Assembly: GCA_017452565.1 (NCBI GenBank)
Contig: JAFTMF010000190.1
Span: 1-6,593, forward strand
Source of the DNA: Clostridia bacterium
GTDB lineage: Bacteria; Bacillota; Clostridia; Oscillospirales; CAG-272
Direction: 5' to 3'
Length of the DNA: 6,593 nucleotides
Within the stretch, counting starts at the first letter, position 1; each line of letters opens with the position of its first letter. Positions 1 to 3,669 of this stretch are shown here, piece after piece. The notes below the pieces were generated by a model. It had not been told where the DNA came from. It made no database searches and saw only the letters and a program-made list of their open reading frames with translations. The translations under genes were made by a program, and so were the position numbers.

Positions 1-48
1 ATCGCACAGACGGGCGCACACAGTGCGCCCCTACGGGGATTGTGCGGA
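1..48. repeat. 48-bp direct repeat, copy 1
   Basis: The 48 bases are identical to positions 300-347. The repeat includes a complete GTAG-footed hairpin on the minus strand (12-34) and its flanks, so the copied unit is larger than the hairpin alone. The window begins exactly at the first base of the match, so the repeat may extend further to the left. Confidence 0.95.
12..34 (-). repeat. GTAG-footed palindromic element 1 (REP-like)
   Basis: On the minus strand this reads GTAG followed by a hairpin. The stem is GGGCGCAC (12-19) with GTGCGCCC (23-30), 8 perfect base pairs around a 3-base ACA loop. CTAC at 31-34 is the reverse complement of the GTAG foot. The same element recurs at 311-333 and begins again at 6580. 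Confidence 0.8.
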
Positions 49-90
49 CCGCTCCCCCGATGTACTACGGAAACGCCAACCACCGCACCC

Positions 91-118
91 GTAGGGACCG
101 ACGTCCTCGGCGTTCCGC
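91..118 (+). repeat. GTAG-footed palindromic element 2 (REP-like)
   Basis: GTAG at 91-94 heads an imperfect hairpin of the GGACxG...CxGTCC class (arms about 95-100 and 111-116). Its flank ACCCGTAGGG is shared with the elements at 358 and 6580. It faces the inverted element at 166-190, and the ACCACCGC just before it (79-86) is repeated in inverted form after that partner (191-198). Confidence 0.6.
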
Positions 119-130
119 TTCGAACGTATC

Positions 131-157
131 GCACCGACCGCCCCTTGGTGAAGATCG
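131..157. repeat. 27-bp dispersed direct repeat, copy 1
   Basis: It begins GCACCGACC, ends CTTGGTGAAGATCG, and matches 277-303 at all but two positions. In the second copy the final bases run directly into the 48-bp repeat, while here they run into a different element. This suggests that the region grew by duplication and rearrangement of repeat modules. Confidence 0.85.
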
Positions 158-165
158 TTTGAGAC

Positions 166-190
166 GGACAGTCCGGAGGCCTGTCCCTAC
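166..190 (-). repeat. GTAG-footed palindromic element 3 (REP-like, inverted)
   Basis: On the minus strand GTAG (CTAC at 187-190) heads a hairpin whose arms on the + strand are GGACAG (166-171) and CTGTCC (181-186), with a 9-base loop. It is the inverted partner of the element at 91-118. Confidence 0.75.
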
Positions 191-221
191 GCGGTGGTGC
201 GTACAAAGCCGAAATTACCTT

Positions 222-250
222 GTAGGGACGGGCGTCCTCGACCGTCCGCG
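222..250 (+). repeat. GTAG-footed palindromic element 4 (REP-like)
   Basis: GTAG at 222-225 is followed by arms GGACGG (226-231) and CCGTCC (242-247) around a 10-base loop. It is similar to the elements at 91 and 166, but the third arm position differs together with its partner, so pairing is kept. Confidence 0.75.
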
Positions 251-276
251 CCGCCATAGGCGGCAACGAACAATTC

Positions 277-303
277 GCACCGACCACACCTTGGTGAAGA
301 TCG
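277..303. repeat. 27-bp dispersed direct repeat, copy 2
   Basis: This is the second copy of 131-157, with two differences in the middle. It overlaps the first bases of the second 48-bp repeat (300-347). Confidence 0.85.
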
Positions 304-347
304 CACAGACGGGCGCACACAGTGCGCCCCTACGGGGATTGTGCGGA
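300..347. repeat. 48-bp direct repeat, copy 2
   Basis: It is identical to positions 1-48 at a distance of 299 bp. It contains the second copy of the minus-strand GTAG hairpin (311-333). The absence of any mismatch suggests recent duplication or gene conversion. Confidence 0.95.
311..333 (-). repeat. GTAG-footed palindromic element 5 (REP-like, inverted)
   Basis: It is an identical copy of the element at 12-34: arms GGGCGCAC (311-318) and GTGCGCCC (322-329), with CTAC at 330-333. It is the inverted partner of the element at 222-250. Confidence 0.8.
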
Positions 348-357
348 TTGCCCACCC

Positions 358-380
358 GTAGGGGAGCGCATTGCGCTCAC
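358..380 (+). repeat. GTAG-footed palindromic element 6 (REP-like)
   Basis: GTAG at 358-361 heads a hairpin with arms GAGCGCA (364-370) and TGCGCTC (372-378). The arms differ in sequence from the other elements but are perfectly complementary. It ends about 45 bases before the uvrB start, so it may lie in the uvrB mRNA leader. Confidence 0.75.
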
Positions 381-413
381 GATTCACCCAACGCATCAAC
401 AGAACCCCATCGA

Positions 414-419
414 AAGGAG
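414..419 (+). promoter_or_regulatory. Ribosome binding site of uvrB
   Basis: AAGGAG lies 5 bases upstream of the ATG at 425. This fixes the start at 425 rather than at the in-frame TTG at 371, which lies inside a hairpin repeat and would add 18 unconserved residues. Confidence 0.9.
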
Positions 420-424
420 CAGGT

Positions 425-2437
425 ATGGGAATTTTTGGAAATAACGCTCTCAAGGGCACATTCCAATTAAATAGCGCTTACAAGCCCACAGGCGACCAGC
501 CCGAAGCCATCGACCGTCTCGTTGCGGGCGTGGAGGCAGGCATTTCCGAGCAGACTCTGCTGGGTGTCACCGGATCGGGCAAGACCTTCACTATGGCCAA
601 CATCATCGCCCGTGTGAACAAGCCCACGCTGGTGCTGGCCCACAACAAAACCCTTGCCGCTCAGCTTTGCGGCGAATTTCGGGAGTTTTTCCCCAACAAC
701 GCCGTAGAGTATTTCGTGTCCTACTACGACTACTATCAGCCCGAGGCATACATCCCGGGCAAGGATCTATATATCGAAAAAGACTCGGCGGTGAACGACG
801 AGATCGACCGCCTACGCCACTCGGCCACCTCTTCGCTGTTTGAGCGGCGGGACGTGATCATCGTGGCCAGCGTGTCCTGTATCTACTCGCTGGGCGATCC
901 AAACGCCTACGAGGAGCAGGTGCTGGCACTCCGTGTGGGGGCAGAAATGTCCCGTGAGGAGATGATCGCCCGTCTCATCGCTATGAACTACACCCGCAAC
1001 GATCTCTCCTTTGCCCGTGACCGCTTCCGCGTCCGTGGCGACGTGGTAGAGGTGCTCCCCGCCTCTCAGGATAAAAAAGCCATCCGCGTAGAGTTTTGGG
1101 GCGACGAGATCGAGCGGATCACCGAGGTGCACGTGGTCACCGGCGAAGTCCTGCGCAGTATCTCCTACGCCTGCATTTTCCCCGCCACTCACTACGCCAT
1201 CTCCGAGGATAAGCGGGAAGCGGCATTTGAGGAGATCTATCGGGAGATGGAGGAACGGGTTGCGTGGTTCAAATCCCAAAACAAATATATCGAAGCCCAG
1301 CGCATCGAGGAGCGCACCAAGTACGATCTGGAAATGCTCCGTGAGGTGGGCTTCTGCTCGGGGGTAGAGAACTACTCTCGCATCTTCTCGGGCAGACCGG
1401 CAGGCAGTACCCCTTACACGCTGCTGGACTATTTCCCCGACGATTTTCTGATGTTCATCGACGAAAGCCACGTCACGCTGCCGCAGGTTCAAGGAATGAG
1501 CGGCGGCGATAGCGCACGCAAGAAATCGCTGGTGGAATACGGTTTCCGTCTGCCCTCGGCCTTTGACAACCGTCCGCTGTATTTCAACGAATTTGAGAAA
1601 AAGATCAATCAGGTGATCTACGTGTCCGCAACTCCCGGCAAGTACGAGACCGAGCGGAGCGGACAGATCGCCGAACAGCTCATCCGTCCCACGGGACTCG
1701 TCGATCCCAAAATCGAGATCCGTCCCATCGAGGGGCAGATCGACGATCTCATCGGCGAGATCCGCATCCGTGCGGAAAAGGGAGAGAGGGTGCTGGTTAC
1801 CACCCTCACCAAGAAAATGGCCGAAGATCTCACCGAATATCTGGAAATGAACCTGATTAAGGTGAAGTATATTCATCATAACGTAGAGACGATGGAGCGC
1901 ACCGAGATCATCCGTGACCTGCGACTGGGCGTCTTTGACGTGCTGGTGGGTGTCAACCTCCTCCGTGAGGGTCTGGACATCCCCGAGGTATCGCTGGTAG
2001 CGATTTTGGACGCCGACAAATCGGGCTTCCTCAGAGGCGAGACTGCGCTGATTCAGACCATCGGCCGTGCTGCCCGTAACGCCGACGGCAAGGTGATTAT
2101 GTACGCCGACGAAATGACCGAGGCGATGCAGAAGGCCATCCGCGAGACCGATCGCCGCCGTGCCATTCAGGAGGCCTACAACGAGGCCAACGGCATCGTA
2201 CCGCAGACTATCATCAAACCCGTCCGTGAGCTGATTGACCTTGGCAGCAAGGAAGAGAGTGATAGTGTGGGCGGCAAAAAGAAAGGGAAGGGCAAGCCCG
2301 GCAGACCGCCCAAGAATGCGCCCGTCCCCGAATCCATCCCCGAGCTGGAAAAGCAGATGCGGGATGCCGCCGCCCGTCTGGACTTCGAAACCGCCGCCGA
2401 GCTGCGCGACCGCATCCGCGCATTGCAGGGGAAGTGA
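425..2437 (+). CDS. uvrB: UvrABC excision nuclease subunit B (UvrB)
   Basis: UvrB receives damaged DNA from UvrA, verifies the lesion by ATP-driven strand opening, and recruits the nuclease UvrC; it acts in the cytoplasm on DNA. The 670-residue protein is full length for the family. Visible motifs are Walker A GVTGSGKT (47-54), the lesion-probing beta-hairpin region starting YYDYYQPEAY (100-109), the Walker B/DEAD-like IDESH (345-349), SATPG (401-405), helicase motif V around VGVNLLREGLDIP (508-520), and motif VI QTIGRAARN (544-552). The C-terminal UVR domain, which contacts UvrC, occupies about 637-670. The linker before it (about 606-636) is Lys/Gly/Pro-rich, with an AT-hook-like GKPGRPPK. 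The start is set by AAGGAG five bases upstream. uvrA lies downstream on the same strand, separated by a small kinase-like gene. No frameshift or missing catalytic residue is visible. Confidence 0.98.
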   Translation: MGIFGNNALKGTFQLNSAYKPTGDQPEAIDRLVAGVEAGISEQTLLGVTGSGKTFTMANIIARVNKPTLVLAHNKTLAAQLCGEFREFFPNNAVEYFVSYYDYYQPEAYIPGKDLYIEKDSAVNDEIDRLRHSATSSLFERRDVIIVASVSCIYSLGDPNAYEEQVLALRVGAEMSREEMIARLIAMNYTRNDLSFARDRFRVRGDVVEVLPASQDKKAIRVEFWGDEIERITEVHVVTGEVLRSISYACIFPATHYAISEDKREAAFEEIYREMEERVAWFKSQNKYIEAQRIEERTKYDLEMLREVGFCSGVENYSRIFSGRPAGSTPYTLLDYFPDDFLMFIDESHVTLPQVQGMSGGDSARKKSLVEYGFRLPSAFDNRPLYFNEFEKKINQVIYVSATPGKYETERSGQIAEQLIRPTGLVDPKIEIRPIEGQIDDLIGEIRIRAEKGERVLVTTLTKKMAEDLTEYLEMNLIKVKYIHHNVETMERTEIIRDLRLGVFDVLVGVNLLREGLDIPEVSLVAILDADKSGFLRGETALIQTIGRAARNADGKVIMYADEMTEAMQKAIRETDRRRAIQEAYNEANGIVPQTIIKPVRELIDLGSKEESDSVGGKKKGKGKPGRPPKNAPVPESIPELEKQMRDAAARLDFETAAELRDRIRALQGK

Positions 2438-2441
2438 GTTC

Positions 2442-2458
2442 TTGGGGCGTTGCCCCAA
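2442..2458 (+). repeat. Hairpin just after the uvrB stop
   Basis: The arms TTGGGGC (2442-2448) and GCCCCAA (2452-2458) pair perfectly around GTT, starting 5 bases after the uvrB stop codon. No T-run follows, so it is not a classical terminator alone. It is the first of three closely spaced hairpins. Confidence 0.75.
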
Positions 2459-2464
2459 ACCCCA

Positions 2465-2508
2465 CCAGAAACTTCTTGAAAGAAGTTTCTGGACTTCAAG
2501 AACTTTTT
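2465..2508 (+). terminator. Long perfect hairpin with delayed T-run, possible uvrB terminator
   Basis: The arms CCAGAAACTTCTT (2465-2477) and AAGAAGTTTCTGG (2480-2492) are fully complementary over 13 bp, with a 2-base gap that in practice gives a 4-base or larger loop. A TTTTT run (2504-2508) begins 12 bases after the stem. That is too far for a textbook intrinsic terminator. It may still stop transcription or protect the 3' end of the uvrB mRNA from exonucleases. The whole 2442-2535 cluster looks like a mobile or dispersed 3' hairpin cassette. Confidence 0.5.
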
Positions 2509-2513
2509 GAAAA

Positions 2514-2535
2514 GCCCGACGAATCCTCGTCGGGC
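2514..2535. repeat. 9-bp hairpin in the uvrB-kinase gap
   Basis: The arms GCCCGACGA (2514-2522) and TCGTCGGGC (2527-2535) pair perfectly around ATCC. On the + strand it is followed by GGAAAT, without a T-run. On the minus strand it is followed by CTTTTC, so any terminator action would fit minus-strand transcription better, although no minus-strand gene is visible. Confidence 0.7.
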
Positions 2536-2551
2536 GGAAATAGAATGGGTT

Positions 2552-2567
2552 TACAGGATATCCTGTA
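2552..2567. repeat. 16-bp perfect palindrome
   Basis: TACAGGATATCCTGTA is its own reverse complement with no spacer, which is the usual shape of an operator for a dimeric DNA-binding protein or of a transposition end. Its right end overlaps the GTAG foot of the next element (2565-2568), so it may belong to the repeat family instead. I cannot name a binding protein. Confidence 0.7.
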
Positions 2568-2586
2568 GGGAGGCGTTTCGCCTCCC
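2565..2586 (+). repeat. GTAG-footed palindromic element 7 (REP-like)
   Basis: GTAG at 2565-2568 is followed by arms GGGAGGCG (2568-2575) and CGCCTCCC (2579-2586) around TTT, 8 perfect base pairs. It faces the inverted element at 2612-2635, forming the same inward-facing pair seen upstream of uvrB. Confidence 0.8.
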
Positions 2587-2611
2587 ACCCTTCAATCAAT
2601 CATAGACGAAC

Positions 2612-2635
2612 GGGAGGAGCAAGCCCCTCCCCTAC
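2612..2635 (-). repeat. GTAG-footed palindromic element 8 (REP-like, inverted)
   Basis: On the minus strand GTAG (CTAC at 2632-2635) heads a hairpin with + strand arms GGGAGGAGC (2612-2620) and GCCCCTCCC (2623-2631). Nine positions pair, one of them as a G-T wobble. It ends about 20 bases before the ribosome binding site of the next gene. Confidence 0.75.
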
Positions 2636-2655
2636 GACGTGTATTTTCATTCCAC

Positions 2656-2661
2656 AAGGAG
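2656..2661 (+). promoter_or_regulatory. Ribosome binding site of the kinase-like gene
   Basis: AAGGAG lies 6 bases before the ATG at 2668. The spacing is ideal and supports this start and a real protein-coding gene. No clear promoter pair was found in the preceding 230 bases. Confidence 0.9.
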
Positions 2662-2667
2662 ACAATT

Positions 2668-3273
2668 ATGATCGGCATCTGCCCCCAATGCGGCAATTAC
2701 CACTGGGATAAAACCGTCACCGAAACCGAGATTGCCTGCCCCCGATGTGGGCATCGCTGGCACTATCGGCGGCTTCCGCTCTTCATCCTCTCGGGATGCA
2801 GCGGCGTGGGCAAGACCACCACGGCACAGGAGCTTTTGCAGCGGCAGACCGATCTCATCGTGCTGGATGCCGATCTGTTCTATAATCTAATGCCCCACGA
2901 ATCCGACGAGGACTATCTGCGTCAGGTGGAGCAAGTCCTCAGCCTTTCCCGCAATCTGATGCAGTGCGGCAAGCCGGTGCTGTGGACGATGGCGGGCAGT
3001 CTGGATAAGATCCACCGCACTTACAATTGCCGCTTTTTCTCGGAGATCTATTGTCTCGCCCTTACCTGCGAGGAGAGCGCCCTTCGCCGTCGGATGACCG
3101 AGGGGAGAGGGATCACCGACGAAGGCTGGCTCCAAAGCTCGGCAGACTACAACCGCTACTTCCAAACCCACGATCAGCTGGGCGATCTGCGCTTCGAGAC
3201 GCTGGACATCACCGACAAGAGCGTCAGTGAGGTGGCAAGCGCCGTGGAAGCGTGGGTGCAGAGCAAGCTGTAA
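2668..3273 (+). CDS. Zinc-ribbon P-loop nucleotide kinase-like protein
   Basis: This 201-residue protein has two parts. The N-terminus (about 1-35) is a zinc ribbon with two pairs, C5-x2-C8 and C24-x2-C27, in CPQCG and CPRCG knuckles. The rest is a P-loop domain with Walker A GCSGVGKTT (43-51), an LDADLF stretch (66-71) resembling the acidic strand-2 motif of small-molecule and nucleotide kinases, and an arginine-rich segment LRRRMTEGRG (139-148) that could form the lid that clamps the phosphates. I infer phosphotransfer to a small molecule or nucleotide in the cytoplasm; the substrate cannot be read from the sequence. There is no signal peptide or membrane segment. It lies between uvrB and uvrA on the same strand, about 230 and 400 bases away, with its own good ribosome binding site. 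A role in repair is possible but unproven. It could instead be a regulatory ATPase. Confidence 0.85.
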   Translation: MIGICPQCGNYHWDKTVTETEIACPRCGHRWHYRRLPLFILSGCSGVGKTTTAQELLQRQTDLIVLDADLFYNLMPHESDEDYLRQVEQVLSLSRNLMQCGKPVLWTMAGSLDKIHRTYNCRFFSEIYCLALTCEESALRRRMTEGRGITDEGWLQSSADYNRYFQTHDQLGDLRFETLDITDKSVSEVASAVEAWVQSKL

Positions 3274-3289
3274 TCGACTCGCTCCGTTC

Positions 3290-3493
3290 AAGGGTGCTAC
3301 CGAGGGTACTACCAAGGGTGCTACCAAGGGTGCTACCGAGGGTGCTACCGAGGGTGCTACCGAGGGTACTGCCGAGGGTACTACCAAGGGTACTGCCGAG
3401 GGTACTACCGAGGGTACTACCGAGGGTACTACCAAGGGTACTACCAAGGGTACTACCGAGGGTACTGCCGAGGGTACTACCAAGGGTACTACC
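3290..3493. repeat. 12-bp tandem repeat, 17 contiguous units (minisatellite)
   Basis: There are seventeen exact-length 12-bp units, consensus RAGGGTRCTRCC, with no insertions or deletions. Only positions 1, 7 and 10 vary, always A or G. Units with G at position 7 are units 1 and 3 to 6; units with G at position 10 are units 7, 9 and 15; no unit has both. Each unit contains GGT...ACC half-palindromes. The array begins 17 bases after the stop of the kinase-like gene. Such arrays change copy number by slippage, which would alter the spacing between the two genes in 12-bp steps. Confidence 0.97.
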
Positions 3494-3500
3494 GACAACA

Positions 3501-3550
3501 AAACAAGACAATACAAAATAAAACAATACAATACAAGACAATACAAGACA
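3501..3550. repeat. Degenerate 10-bp A/C-rich tandem repeat
   Basis: Five 10-base blocks can be aligned: AAACAAGACA, ATACAAAATA, AAACAATACA, ATACAAGACA and ATACAAGACA. The last two are identical. The + strand is almost free of T and G over this stretch. It directly follows the 12-bp array, so two different tandem repeats lie side by side. Confidence 0.75.
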
Positions 3551-3561
3551 CACACCAATCC

Positions 3562-3576
3562 CGATCCTGCGGATCG
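3562..3576. repeat. Short hairpin CGATCC-TGC-GGATCG
   Basis: Six perfect base pairs (3562-3567 with 3571-3576) surround a TGC loop. A second small stem, CCGC-TTC-GCGG (3582-3592), follows at once. Neither is followed by a T-run. Significance is unknown. Confidence 0.5.
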
Positions 3577-3613
3577 CTCGGCCGCTTCGCGGTGGGCGAC
3601 GGCAGGGCGTGCA

Positions 3614-3621
3614 TATAGAAT
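3614..3621 (+). promoter_or_regulatory. Possible -10 element of a uvrA promoter
   Basis: TATAGAAT is an isolated AT-rich octamer in GC-rich DNA. It contains TAGAAT, which matches five of six bases of TATAAT. No convincing TTGACA-like -35 lies 17 bases upstream, so this rests on the -10 alone. If used, transcription would start close to the uvrA Shine-Dalgarno, giving a leader of roughly 40 bases. Confidence 0.2.
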
Positions 3622-3627
3622 TCTCTC

Positions 3628-3669
3628 AGGAGGTTGGGAGGAGCGATCAGAAAGCCTCTCCAACAAACT
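3628..3669 (+). promoter_or_regulatory. uvrA translation-initiation region with hairpin between Shine-Dalgarno and ATG
   Basis: A strong Shine-Dalgarno AGGAGGT (3628-3634) lies 36 bases before the conserved ATG, too far for normal use, and no other good site is near the ATG. The intervening bases can form a stem: GTTGGGAGG (3633-3641) with CCTCTCCAAC (3655-3664), 9 pairs with one bulged T and a 13-base loop. Folding leaves AGGAG directly joined to the stem and five bases (AAACT) before the ATG, which is an ideal spacing. An alternative stem, CTCTC (3623-3627) with GGGAG (3636-3640), would place the Shine-Dalgarno in a loop and exclude the first fold. Confidence 0.55.

Larger units (their letters stand above)
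1..424. other. Intergenic region upstream of uvrB, packed with short hairpin repeats
   Basis: I see no credible gene here. Open frames exist on both strands but have no ribosome binding site, and their predicted proteins are Arg/Pro-rich low-complexity sequence typical of GC-rich non-coding DNA. The space is filled by six hairpin elements that each carry a GTAG foot, a perfect 48-bp direct repeat (1-48 and 300-347) and a near-perfect 27-bp repeat (131-157 and 277-303). No good -35/-10 promoter pair and no LexA-type operator could be recognised, so the uvrB promoter is either divergent from consensus or lies to the left of the window. Confidence 0.7.
3274..3669. other. 396-bp kinase-uvrA intergenic region dominated by tandem repeats
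   Basis: No conventional gene is seen. The order is: 16 bases of spacer, a 12-bp tandem repeat (3290-3493), a 10-bp A/C-rich degenerate repeat (3501-3550), a small hairpin (3562-3576), GC-rich sequence, an AT-rich TATAGAAT, then the uvrA leader with Shine-Dalgarno and hairpin. No terminator follows the kinase-like gene, so its transcript may run through the repeats into uvrA. Five of the six frames are open across the 12-bp repeat simply because the unit has no stop in them, so open frames here are weak evidence of coding. Confidence 0.7.

Noticed and set aside
111..126. CGTTC...GAACG inverted repeat as an SOS (LexA) box
   Set aside because: The half-sites are in the wrong orientation and spacing compared with the Gram-positive CGAAC-N4-GTTCG operator. 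The sequence lies far from the uvrB start inside repeat DNA. CGAACAATTCG at 267-277 also fails on spacing.
371..424. TTG at 371 as an earlier uvrB start
   Set aside because: It lies inside the hairpin of the GTAG element with no ribosome binding site, while ATG 425 has AAGGAG five bases upstream and fits UvrB family starts.
42..470. Plus-strand open frame overlapping the repeat block and the uvrB start
   Set aside because: It is made almost entirely of REP-like repeats, is Arg/Pro-rich, overlaps uvrB out of frame and lacks a Shine-Dalgarno.
812..2599. Minus-strand open frame of about 595 codons opposite uvrB
   Set aside because: It is antisense to a highly conserved gene, has no recognisable motif, and would cross the uvrB 3' hairpins. 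It is best explained as a shadow.
3290..3493. CRISPR array
   Set aside because: The units are contiguous 12-mers without spacers, far shorter than CRISPR repeats, and no cas genes are nearby.
3634..3669. TTG at 3634 as the uvrA start
   Set aside because: It directly abuts and overlaps the Shine-Dalgarno with no spacer, and would add 12 residues not expected in UvrA.
3274..3669. T-box or other known riboswitch in the uvrA leader
   Set aside because: No T-box consensus or other riboswitch core could be recognised; most of the leader is simple tandem repeat.
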